Assembly (NCBI GenBank): GCA_030949325.1
Contig: JAUZSQ010000084.1
Span: 20,261-84,260 of the forward strand
Length of the DNA stretch: 64,000 nucleotides
Direction of reading: 5' to 3'
DNA from: Sulfurovum sp.
Lineage (GTDB): Bacteria; Campylobacterota; Campylobacteria; Campylobacterales; Sulfurovaceae
Position 1 is the stretch's first letter, and the number at the start of each line of letters is the position of its first letter. Of the stretch, positions 9,223 to 17,703 are shown in pieces. The notes beneath the pieces were generated by a model. It made no database searches. It saw nothing but the letters and a program-made list of their open reading frames with translations, and was not told where the DNA came from. Both the position numbers and the translations under genes were made by a program.

Positions 9223-9576
9223 TCATTTTGAAATTCTCGCCGTACTTTTCAGCCATCCTTGGGCTTGGATAACTACTGCCATCGTAAGCTTAGAAACCTG
9301 CTCAAACTGCTTTAAACCATTAAAAGCTTTAAGTTCTTGACATACTCTAATGAGCATCTTTAACTCTTCACATTTATCTCGTAATTGTTCTAACTCCTTT
9401 TGTCTATTTTGAGCCATATTGGCTCTTTGAATGATAAACATTATCTCTTTACTATAAAGTCTCAAATCCAAACCAATACTATATTTTTCGTATCTATCAA
9501 AGCCTTTTACTATCTTTTCGATATAAACCACAAGGTTCAAAGCAGATTTAAAAATCGGTAAATTATCATAATACAT
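9223..9576 (-). CDS. avd: DGR accessory variability determinant (Avd-like four-helix bundle)
   Basis: Avd binds the DGR reverse transcriptase and is needed for cDNA synthesis and retrohoming. The 117-residue product is almost entirely helical and rich in Lys, Arg, Leu and Gln. It follows the Avd pattern LPIFKSALNLVVYIEKIV near residues 6-23, then RYEKYSIGLDLR near 28-39 and KLTMAVVIQAQGWLKS near the end. It belongs to the same broad fold as 23S-rRNA-intervening-sequence proteins, an alternative considered. Its position decides for Avd: it lies 26 bases after the variable-protein gene and 154 bases before the template repeat, in the classic order variable gene, avd, TR. AAAGG precedes the ATG. 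Confidence 0.87.
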   Translation of the reverse strand: MYYDNLPIFKSALNLVVYIEKIVKGFDRYEKYSIGLDLRLYSKEIMFIIQRANMAQNRQKELEQLRDKCEELKMLIRVCQELKAFNGLKQFEQVSKLTMAVVIQAQGWLKSTARISK

Positions 9577-9602
9577 ATTTTTCCTTTAAAGTAAAAAAGT
9601 GA

Positions 9603-10061
9603 CTATTGTCCTGCTCTCACACAACGAACATAGAAACTATTGCTCTTATTGTAGTAGTACGTATTACCATTGTAGAAATCCACATACCAAGCATAGCTAG
9701 TATAACTCGCATTGCTAGTAGAACTCCAATAGTAGCTAGAGATAGTATTTTGAAATTGACTATCAATACTAGGACTATATTTGCCATTATCCACGATAAA
9801 GAGTAACTCTTTGACCGTAGGCAATCGCCATCCTCCACCACCTAAGCTAAGGTTAGAACAATAGGTAGAAGCTGTATCACCACTCGTATTAGCATAATTT
9901 CCTGCGTCATAATTGGCTTGTGTCACCCAAGGCTTTGATACCGTTTCATTGTCTTGCCATTCTAAATTTGTGACATGGTCTGTGACTATGCCGTAGGTAT
10001 CATTTCTTGTGTATTGTGGTGTTGTAAAATGTACCCCAAAGTCAAGACCAATAAAATCCAA
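9603..10061 (-). CDS. DUF1566 / C-type-lectin-like variable protein (DGR target), 5' cut by IS
   Basis: The product is a DUF1566 (Lcl C-terminal type) domain: an N-terminal NDTYGIVTDHVTNLEWQDN segment, GGGGWRLPTVKELL near residue 80, SYYWSSTSN, and a C-terminal FYVRCVRAG. Such lectin-like folds carry DGR variability at the C-terminus. The last 45 codons are the variable repeat; Tyr, Ser and Asp stand where the template would give Asn. The first ~11 codons (TTG start at 10061) lie inside the IS3-type element, so the gene's true 5' end was displaced. Removing the IS joins this frame exactly to the secreted hydrolase upstream. It is therefore probably the C-terminal domain of that protein and not a separate gene. 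Confidence 0.85.
   Translation of the reverse strand: MDFIGLDFGVHFTTPQYTRNDTYGIVTDHVTNLEWQDNETVSKPWVTQANYDAGNYANTSGDTASTYCSNLSLGGGGWRLPTVKELLFIVDNGKYSPSIDSQFQNTISSYYWSSTSNASYTSYAWYVDFYNGNTYYYNKSNSFYVRCVRAGQ
9609..9744 (-). repeat. DGR variable repeat (VR)
   Basis: The segment encodes the last 45 residues of the DUF1566 domain and is the diversified copy of the template at 8933-9068. Relative to the template coding strand there are ten A-to-T, three A-to-G and one A-to-C changes, altering 12 codons, ten of them (nine N-to-Y, one N-to-D) at codon position one with two N-to-S and one K-to-F region included in the altered set. The 3'-terminal ~20 bases are unchanged, as expected for the initiation-of-mutagenic-homing region. 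Confidence 0.92.
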
Positions 10062-11377
10062 TTCCTTATTCCACCTCAGGATGCTACATCTAGTAACATT
10101 TCCCTACTCTGAAATACCTGATTATTCACCCCTTTAAAATACATTTCATCAGGAGTAGCATAGTCCAAAGTTTGATGAAGTCTTTCTGTGTTGTAAATAT
10201 TGATATACTTTCCTATCCCTGTTCTAGCTTCTTTGATGGTCGAGTAGCTTTGAGGATAAACATCTTCATATTTAAGTGACCTCCAAAATCGTTCAATTAC
10301 AATATTGTCAGTCGCTCTTCCTTTTCCATCCATTGAAATAGAAATATTGTTATCAACTAATATTTGAATATGCTCTTTTGCTGTATATTGAGAACCTTGG
10401 TCTGTGTTAAATATCTCAGGTTTATCATACTGCTCCAAGGCTTCTTTCAGTACCCCAGTTGTGAGTGATACATCCATCGTATTTGAGAGCTTCCAAGAGA
10501 GTATCTTTTTGGTGTTCCAATCAATGACTGCGGACCAAATAGACAAAGCCTTTGTCCAATTTGATATAGGTAATATCGGTACTCCAAACTTGATTGGGTT
10601 TATCAATAACCACTTGATTTTTATCATTCTTAAATGCCTTCAATAAATATGGATATTTCTGATGCTCTTTATTGGCTATGGTTGTCTTAGGCTTCGGATA
10701 TAAGGCGATGATACCCATGAGCTTCATTGCAGTCCTAACCTTCTTTCGTCCGATGGTAAAGCCAAATCTACCTAACAGTTTATGCACTCTTCTATGTCCA
10801 TAATAGGGATACTTTGTATAGATTTTATCTATCACATTGAGTATCTCTTGACCTGTATCACTACTGAATGGTACTACTGCTTTATAATAGATTGAACTCT
10901 TAGGAATACTCAATAGTTTTAGCTGTGTATTTTTGGATATTTCAAGCCCAGTTTCCAGTAGTTCTTTTCTACTTTTAGAGGATACCGAGCTTTTTAGCTT
11001 TCCCACGACGAAGTCTCTCTCTACTATCACTTCACCCAGCTTTTTTGAAGTTGCATCTTTCTCTCTTTCAAGAGTTTCAATCTGTTCTTTATACTCTTTG
11101 ACCACTGCACTTTTATCAAATGCTAGTGAAGCATTTTCTAAAAATTGCTTTTTCCAATTTTGGAGACTCTTAGGTAAAACTTCATAACTACTGGCTATCT
11201 CATTGAGGGTCCTTTCTTCTCTCAGAACTTCCACTACTAATTTGGCTTTATACTCTGCACTATATGTTTTTCTTTTTCTACTCATTTTATACCCCTTGCT
11301 TTATTATTTATATTTTAGCATTTTATTGCTTTTTTGGAATAATGATTTACTTTTTTTGGTGCTGGTTATGGGGTACA
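10030..11377 (-). mobile_element. IS3-family-type insertion sequence, copy 1
   Basis: The element is 1348 bases with terminal inverted repeats beginning TGTACCCCA at both ends (10030 reading inward, and the complement of GGGGTACA ending at 11377). A partial second copy is at 62801-64000. No flanking target duplication is visible (TATAA on one side, TTTTA on the other, coding strand), so it may have arrived or been rearranged by recombination between copies. It separates the secreted hydrolase from the lectin-like variable domain. Confidence 0.88.
10076..11285 (-). CDS. IS3-type transposase OrfAB (frameshifted)
   Basis: An N-terminal helix-turn-helix with a leucine-zipper-like coiled coil (KTYSAEYKAKLVVEVL, then EQIETLEREKDA) is continuous with an rve-type DDE integrase domain. 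Visible are YYGHRRVHKLL, the first Asp in WSTDITYIKL, the second in FNTDQGSQYT, and the Glu in IVIERFWRSLK. OrfA and OrfB are in one frame, unlike the usual -1 frameshift arrangement of IS3. An error at 10531-10536 breaks the frame after FVYL; copy 2 reads through there correctly (FVYLAAVIDWNTK), so the intact consensus protein is about 400 residues. Confidence 0.88.
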
Positions 11378-14340
11378 TTATAGGTACTAGGGGGTACTAT
11401 ATCTTCTGATGGATAATTATCTAAAAATGTTTTGAAATAGTTCCATGTAGAATGGTTACAATTCATACTATCTGTACAACCTTGTAAGCCTACTTCAGAT
11501 TGATGGTCTATCTTATAAAAAGACACAGCTTCATGATTAACTTTATATTGTCCTGTACGATGGTTGTATCCACTAGCAAAGTACTCTAAATCATACTTTG
11601 TTAAATCTGTCCTATAATCATCAATATTCCAACTATCATTTATAACCCCAAGTGAGTACTCATTGACAATCCAATCATCAACACCCCGATAAAAAACACT
11701 ACTTCTACCATCCATAGGCAAAATATGTTCTTCAATATGGTTCTCATTATACATTCCATCTAAATCATCTTGGTCTGCATCAGGAACAATTCGTTGCCCA
11801 AATATAGAGATGAGATTATCTCCTGCACCTGGATTTTGACTTGCTTCATCGTCAAAAAAGTCATAAGATAGTGAAACTACCCCAGTAAATAAGTTTGTTG
11901 TTCCCGAAACAGATTCAGGGACTACCCCTATCAAAGCTTGTGTTGGTATATTGGGATAATTAACTAATCCACTAAATAATCGATGTATTACTGTTCCATA
12001 TTGAGCATCTGTACCATATAAAGCTTGATTTCGATTGAGTAAAGATACCGAGTTTCCTGCCTGATAGCAAGTAATGGCTTGACAGTTTTCTATCAAGGCT
12101 CCTATAAACCCTTGTCTTCCTTCAGGAAAAGTTAGAGGCTTATTATCTAAGGTAAAAGTAGTCTTTGAACCAAATACACCACTATGAGGTGTTCCCACCG
12201 TGGTTAATGAGGCTATATGTTTTTCTGAAAAATCATTATGATAAGGACTCATAGTACTTTGCCCTTGAATAAGTGTTCTTGATAGTAGTCCCCCAAAAGA
12301 GTGTGCTACAATATGTACTTTTTTACCTGTTTGTTTAACAATTTGTTTAATTGCTCTTCCTAAGTCATCTGCAACATCTTCAAACTTTGCATTGGTTCTC
12401 CACTGAAAAACAAAAGGAATAAATTCTTTATCTGTATTTTCACCTTTATAATTTTCTAAAATATTTGGAAATTTTGCAAAATATTCTCCCCCTACTTCCC
12501 CACCACCATGGTCATATCCTCCTAATTTCCCTGAATTGATAAAACCATGTACAAATAAAATAGCTTCTTTATCAGATATATCTCTAGTATCAGAAAGAGT
12601 ACTTCTTAGAGATGTTGCACATAATAGTTCTGCACCCATAACTGCTTTTCCATTCTGTACCCTAGGATGACCTCCCGTAAATCCTTCTCCTACTCTCCAT
12701 ACATCACTATCAAAAATAGCCATTGTACCTTGCCAGACAAAAGGAAATATTGTACCATCATTATTTTCATCAGTCCAAACCATCTCATTTATTCTTCCAT
12801 TCACGACACCTGGTCTACATTCTGATGGAACACCTTGTGAAGTCCAAATGGAATATTCATAGGTCTCTCCACTTTTAAAGTTCTTGTTTGTCTTGTCGTT
12901 TGATTAGGTGTAAAATAATTTCGTTTTATTAGTTCATAAGAGGGTTGAAGTATATTCAATTCTGACATTTCTGTCCTATTCATATCAGGTGTAATATTAA
13001 ACCATAAAGACAATCTACCATCATTTGTCAATCCAGCATTATATTCTATCTCATAAGTTTGATTCAATTTATTAGCATCTACAGAAATCCTAATATCTTT
13101 CCATTCATTCTCAATCTTACCTCCTTGAATACCAAGCTCACCTGAGACTAAAGTAACCTTTTTTACCAAAGAAACTATAATAGTTTTGGTTCTTCCTATC
13201 GGTATATTATTGACCAAAATTTCTAGCTCCACACTAAAATCTCCATAGGCAGTTAAAGCTGTATCAGGAGTCAAGATTAAGCTATTTCCTTGGATACTTA
13301 TCCAATCAACCCCACTGACTTTACGAATAATAATAGGAGTATTATTCGTATCTACAAAATCTAAAAATACTGCGATTTCCTTTTCTTGCCCAGAAAAAAT
13401 AGAAATAGATTCATTAATAGGCTAAAATATTTGCAACACCCCCATGAGCCATACTAAATACACTCATTTTATCTCTTCCTAATTGACTATCAGTCACATC
13501 AAGAATTATTTTATCTACCCAAATATCTACTTCATCTCCTTGCCATGCATCAAGTTCATTCATATTTACAAACGAAGGGTCACGCTCAAACCAATCCTCT
13601 TTTTTTAGCATACCCATATTCACCATTTGTTGAAGAGATTGTTCTCGTTTGGCTATAGATGGGGTATTGTTATCCATAGCTGATTGGGCTACAAGTGTCG
13701 TAATTGAAGTTAAGTTTAATGTATCGAGATTATCATCTACACTATAGAGTGAACGAAGTGTAGCATTAAAATCTAGACCATTCATCGTTCCACCTGTCGC
13801 TTCAAGTATAAACTCATGACCTATCTCTTCTAAAACACTTAAACTAAAGTTACCATTTTCATCTGTAGTCGTGCTATAAATCTCTTCATGAGCTAAAGAA
13901 AATACTTTAACAGTTCCCCCACTGATAGGGTCATCACCTACAGTACCTCCTATGCTATCTACAAGTTGAATGGTAAAAGTTAAGCCCTCACTTCTTAATC
14001 CCTTACTATCTTCTAGTATGATTTCAAAAGTATTATCGCCATCAGTAAAAGTAAGAGGGATAGAATACTCACCATTGCTATCAATGACTCCAAGCAGTGA
14101 ACCATTGAGATACACACTAGCCCCAACCTCTCCTGCTATGTCGATGCTAAGCGTACTTTGTGTCGTGATACTCGGCACATCCGAAAGAAAAGAAGCTTGT
14201 GAGAGTGTCGCTGTATCAGAAAGTATAAAATTACTAATCACCCCTAACACAGCATGAAGTTTAGCCTCATCAAGGTTTGTATTTGCCGATATATTTGCTG
14301 TACCAAAGAGTAAGAAGAAGAGAATGAGCAGTTTTTTCAT
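11347..14340 (-). CDS. Secreted alpha/beta-hydrolase-like protein, probable N-terminal part of the DGR target (two frameshifts)
   Basis: Three consecutive frames (14340-13414, 13274-12801, 12804-11347) make one protein of about 990 residues after a +1 shift near 13422 and a -1 shift near 12873-12876. It begins with a signal peptide (MKKLLILFFLLFGTANISA). Next come Ig-like/carboxypeptidase-regulatory-like segments (residues ~60-190, with GGTVKVF and TTTDENGNFSLSV), a beta-rich middle, and an alpha/beta-hydrolase domain with FVHGF and the nucleophile elbow VAHSFGGLLSR. The last eight codons and stop come from the inserted IS. Without the IS the frame continues directly into the DUF1566 variable domain (codon junction AA/T then TTT ACA ACA). 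Substrate is unknown; a lipase or esterase role is inferred from the fold. Confidence 0.75.
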
Positions 14341-14396
14341 GAGAGAAGTCCTTTTATGGATGGTAATACTTAAATATTTTATAAACCTCTCTTAAT

Positions 14397-14517
14397 CAAT
14401 ACCTTCGCCAAAATGAAAATGAGCATATTTTGAAAAGTTCAAACCCCGTAAATAGGAGGGCTAGAGAAGAAGAAAATAGCTATTTTTTAGTAAAAATACA
14501 AATTGGCTAAGGTATTT
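14397..14517 (-). mobile_element. MITE-like element, copy B
   Basis: The 121-base element has terminal inverted repeats CAATACCTTCGCCAA and TTGGCTAAGGTATT(T). It is flanked by a perfect 6-base direct repeat CTTAAT (14391-14396 and 14518-14523). It fills the gap between the secreted hydrolase gene and the dnaQ-like gene and is inverted relative to the other copies. It has no ORF. Confidence 0.8.
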
Positions 14518-14531
14518 CTTAATTCAATGCC

Positions 14532-15323
14532 CTATCCCTCTTCTTTCTTCAAACGTCTATCTCTTCTCGAAGAGGTTGCAAATTGCAGGAGTGCATCGGC
14601 TGTAGAGACATACGTAGGAAGCGTTTCTAAAGACTTTGCCATTACTTTGGACGCACAAAGGGCATCGCTATAGGCACGATGATGTGTCGCCGTTTTGATG
14701 TCCAAAAATTCGATTAAATACGCCAAACCATAACGCTCACTCTCAAAGGTACGCCGTGCCAATTCGATGGTACACAGTGTAGGATTGCCAATATTTCCCA
14801 AACCAAAACGCTCAAAAGAAGCATTGAGAAAACCATAATCAAACTTGACATTATGTGCCACAAAAATAGCATCTCCCATAAAGTGTTTCAGACCAATCAA
14901 CGCTTCTTTACGAGAAGGTGCATCAATGAGGTCATGGGGTTGTATCCCTGTAATCTTGCTAATATATGTAGGCAAGAATGCACACTCCACAAAGGTCTCA
15001 TAGCTGTCTATTATCTCACCACCAACCACCATTAATGCACCGATTTCAATGACTTGTGAAGTGCCTGGTTTAGAGCCATTGGTTTCGATGTCGATAATAC
15101 AATAACGCTGTTTGCTATGAGGGGTAAAATACGTATCTAATATATATCTGTCTTCATCTTCTTGGACGATAGGATATCCAGAAGCTTGAAGAAGTATCAA
15201 GAGAATATCACTCTCTTCAAAAAAGCTCGTATCTTGGGTGACTATCCTCTCATATTGTGCCTGAGACAACACACCATGATTGCTACGAAATGCTGTAGTG
15301 AGTGATTCAAAGACTTTTTGCAT
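14532..15323 (-). CDS. DnaQ-family 3'-5' exonuclease
   Basis: The 263-residue protein carries the DEDDh exonuclease motifs: ExoI as DIETNG near residue 78, ExoII as HNVKFDYGFLNASF near 155-168, and ExoIII as HRAYSDALCA near 217. An N-terminal ~70-residue extension precedes the nuclease domain. Similar proteins are annotated as the DNA polymerase III epsilon subunit; proofreading is therefore likely but a separate repair or RNA-processing nuclease is possible. It overlaps trpF by 17 bases on the same strand, indicating translational coupling. Confidence 0.85.
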   Translation of the reverse strand: MQKVFESLTTAFRSNHGVLSQAQYERIVTQDTSFFEESDILLILLQASGYPIVQEDEDRYILDTYFTPHSKQRYCIIDIETNGSKPGTSQVIEIGALMVVGGEIIDSYETFVECAFLPTYISKITGIQPHDLIDAPSRKEALIGLKHFMGDAIFVAHNVKFDYGFLNASFERFGLGNIGNPTLCTIELARRTFESERYGLAYLIEFLDIKTATHHRAYSDALCASKVMAKSLETLPTYVSTADALLQFATSSRRDRRLKKEEG

Positions 15324-15897
15324 TCGCTAAAAATGCTTTGAGTTTACTTGCATCTTTTTTCCCTTTGATAGACTCTACACCCGAACTCACATCTACGCCA
15401 TAAAAGCCCAAGGCTTTTGCTTCCAAGACATTTTGAGGCGTGAGACCACCTGCGAGTATCATCTTGGAACAATCAACGCCTTCAAACCATTCAAGATTTA
15501 GACGTACCCCTGCCCCACCATAGGCTTCGGTATACGCATCAATCAAACGGTAACGATTTTGGAATTTTAATACATCTTTGGCACACTTGGCACGAACCAC
15601 TGGCAAAGTAGGTAAACCTATGGCATCCAAAGACTCTTCATCGACATCAAAATGTATCTGTGCGCGAGAGATGTCACAATACTTGCACACTGTATCAATC
15701 GTCTCGATACCCTCATCTACAAACAAGCCTACACGCTCCACAAATGGAGGCAATTTATCTATAATACGCTTGGCATCAGCAGGGGTAATATAGCGTGGTG
15801 ATTGGTTATAAAATACAAATCCCAAAGCATCAGCACCACATTTGACTGCTTCTAGTGCATCTTTCAAATTGGTAATACCACAAATCTTAACTCTCAC
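15307..15897 (-). CDS. trpF: Phosphoribosylanthranilate isomerase
   Basis: TrpF converts N-(5-phosphoribosyl)anthranilate to CdRP in tryptophan synthesis. The 196-residue TIM-barrel begins MRVKICGITNLKDA with the catalytic Cys in KICG. It has GFVFYNQSPRYI near 27-38, the catalytic Asp in RLIDAYTEAYGGAG near 118, and the phosphate-binding end LAGGLTPQNV and GVDVSSGVES. Length is normal. It lies 12 bases after rpe and overlaps the exonuclease gene, so the order rpe-trpF-dnaQ-like is a likely operon. Confidence 0.95.
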   Translation of the reverse strand: MRVKICGITNLKDALEAVKCGADALGFVFYNQSPRYITPADAKRIIDKLPPFVERVGLFVDEGIETIDTVCKYCDISRAQIHFDVDEESLDAIGLPTLPVVRAKCAKDVLKFQNRYRLIDAYTEAYGGAGVRLNLEWFEGVDCSKMILAGGLTPQNVLEAKALGFYGVDVSSGVESIKGKKDASKLKAFLANAKSL

Positions 15898-15909
15898 AAT
15901 AACCCCTTT

Positions 15910-16551
15910 TTATTTTAATGCACCAATCGCTACAGCTACACCTTTGGGATGCTTATACACAAATGAACCTGCCACTACCACATCTACTCCTGCGTCTGCT
16001 AGGGCTTCAATATTGGCATCACTCACACCACCATCTACTTCTATAAGACAGTTTGGATTTCGTTTCATAATCAATGCTTTGAGACGTGTCGCACGTTCTA
16101 AGACACTAGCAATAAATTTTTGCCCACCAAAACCAGGGTTGACGGACATCAACAATACCATATCCACATCTGCAATCAAAAATTCTATCGCTTCAGGTGG
16201 CGTATGAGGATTGAGCGTAATCGCAGGACGAATCCCTAAGCCCCGTATCTTTTGTATCAGCCGATGAGGATGCTTCTCCTCTTCGATATGAAAAGAGATA
16301 AATTCAGGCTTCAAAGGTGCAAACAAATCGACAAAAAAGCTATTGTTTTCCACCATAAGATGAATATCCAAAGGCTTAGTAGCCACCTTAGCCACAGCAG
16401 AAACCACCACAGGACCAATCGTAAGATTAGGCACAAAATGCCCATCCATCACATCTACATGCACAAGGTCACACCCACCTTCACATATTGCTCTCACATC
16501 ATCAGCAAGATTACCAAAATCTGCTGATAAAATACTAGGGGCTACTAACAT
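15910..16551 (-). CDS. rpe: Ribulose-phosphate 3-epimerase
   Basis: Rpe interconverts ribulose 5-phosphate and xylulose 5-phosphate. Starting at ATG 16551 gives the canonical MLVAPSILSADF N-terminus with AGGA six bases upstream; an ATG 15 bases earlier lacks a good ribosome site. Family motifs are HVDVMDGHFVPNLTIG near residue 30, HLMVEN near 65, the metal/catalytic stretch VDMVLLMSVNPGFGGQKF near 130-147, and EVDGGV with Asp near 173. Length (213) is typical. It heads the rpe-trpF-exonuclease group. Confidence 0.96.
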   Translation of the reverse strand: MLVAPSILSADFGNLADDVRAICEGGCDLVHVDVMDGHFVPNLTIGPVVVSAVAKVATKPLDIHLMVENNSFFVDLFAPLKPEFISFHIEEEKHPHRLIQKIRGLGIRPAITLNPHTPPEAIEFLIADVDMVLLMSVNPGFGGQKFIASVLERATRLKALIMKRNPNCLIEVDGGVSDANIEALADAGVDVVVAGSFVYKHPKGVAVAIGALK

Positions 16552-16664
16552 TAAATTCCTAATCAAATCGTTTTAAATCATTATAACATAGGCTTTCTAA
16601 GTGTATGATACAATAGGAAAATGTTACGCTATAATCATACTATACTCTTCTAAAGGAATACACA

Positions 16665-17063
16665 ATGTGGAACAAACCTCTTATACCCCAACATGATGCA
16701 AACAAAGATGCACGTCAAGATGACATACAAGAGGGGCAGAAGGATTATCGTTATAAATATACCTATCAAGCTCTTGAAGGGGTAACTATGGTTGAGGGCA
16801 TACCTTCTTTAGAATTACCAAAGCTTCCTTGGATTATAAAACTGGTTTCCATAGGTGTTAAATTAGCCAAAAATATGGCAAAAAACAAACATGCCGATGA
16901 GAAGACTCGTTTACTTCAAGACGAAGATACTTTGACTAAAGACTTTCAAAATGTAAAGCATTTTCTCGGCAATTCCGAGGAGCGATACAAACGAGGAAAG
17001 CCCTATACTTTTTTAATTCAAAGACTACTCCTCCTGACTTATTTAAGCTTATCCTTGATATAA
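16665..17063 (+). pseudogene. Truncated ORF resembling a lipoxygenase N-terminus
   Basis: The 132-residue frame has a GCTATAAT promoter box (16630) and a good AAAGGA ribosome site. IPQHDANKDARQDDIQEG followed by DYRYKYTYQALEGVTMVEGIPSLE recalls the start of bacterial lipoxygenases (QND..RQ....Y.YNY). Family members are 600 residues or more. The last ~20 residues (LLLLTYLSLSL) look like out-of-frame sequence, and MITE copy C lies 18 bases after the stop. I read this as a remnant whose body has been lost. The resemblance is from memory and is weak; a novel small protein is the alternative. Confidence 0.35.
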
Positions 17064-17081
17064 TATATCCATTATTTTTAA

Positions 17082-17146
17082 CAATACCTTAGCCAATTTG
17101 TATTTTTACTAAAAATATACTCATTTTCATTTTGGCGAAGGTATTG
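17082..17146 (+). mobile_element. MITE-like element, copy C (internally deleted)
   Basis: A 65-base element with terminal inverted repeats CAATACCTTAGCCAA / TTGGCGAAGGTATTG and a perfect 6-base flanking duplication TTTTAA (17076-17081 and 17147-17152). It equals copy B with about 56 interior bases removed. It separates the truncated ORF from the PAP2 gene and could fold as a long hairpin in RNA. Confidence 0.8.
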
Positions 17147-17167
17147 TTTTAAAACAAAGGATATTAT

Positions 17168-17689
17168 ATGCAGAAAATCTTAATCGTCTTACTACTTTTA
17201 TATAGTAATAATTATGCTAAAAGTAATACTGAATTAGCGGGAGATATTCTCACCCTACTTATACCTTCTATCGGCTTGGGTGCAACACTCTACACAGAAG
17301 ATAGAAATTCTTCCATAGAATTTCTTAAAGCTTATGGTAGTACTGCTTTAGTTACACACATACTTAAAAATACTGTGAAAAAACAACGACCTAACAATGC
17401 TAATTCTTATACTTCTTTTCCTTCAGGACATACTTCAAGTGCTTTTTCTGGAGCTTCATTTATACATAGAAAGTATGGGATAGAATATGCTTTACCTGCC
17501 TACATAGGTGCTATATATACAGGATACAGTCGTGTTAAAGCAGAAAAACACTATACAATAGATGTCATTGCTGGTGCATTAGTAGGTATAGGTTTTTCTT
17601 GGTACTTCACTAGCCCTTATAAAAACCTTCAAGTCATACCGACAATAGGTAACAATAATTATGGTATTAAGGTTGATTATCAATGGTAG
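17168..17689 (+). CDS. PAP2-family phosphatase, exported or membrane
   Basis: The 173-residue protein has an N-terminal hydrophobic signal (ILIVLLLLYSNNYAKS). It carries the three PAP2 motifs: KNTVKKQRPNN near residue 75, PSGHTSSAFSG near 89, and SRVKAEKHYTIDVIAG near 122-137 with catalytic His. It probably dephosphorylates a lipid or isoprenoid phosphate on the periplasmic side. It follows MITE copy C by 21 bases. It is convergent with the lysR gene, 14 bases between stops. Confidence 0.85.
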   Translation: MQKILIVLLLLYSNNYAKSNTELAGDILTLLIPSIGLGATLYTEDRNSSIEFLKAYGSTALVTHILKNTVKKQRPNNANSYTSFPSGHTSSAFSGASFIHRKYGIEYALPAYIGAIYTGYSRVKAEKHYTIDVIAGALVGIGFSWYFTSPYKNLQVIPTIGNNNYGIKVDYQW

Positions 17690-17703
17690 CACAAAATAGG
17701 CTA

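Noticed and set aside
8933..9744. Ordinary tandem duplication of a gene end as explanation of the TR/VR pair
   Set aside because: All 14 internal differences lie at template adenines and none at the other ~83 positions; ordinary drift would not do this, and the TR copy is non-coding with an avd gene between.
17082..17146. Inverted repeat as a simple transcription terminator
   Set aside because: It has related copies elsewhere in both orientations and a perfect 6-base flanking duplication, so it is a mobile element even if it may also fold in RNA.
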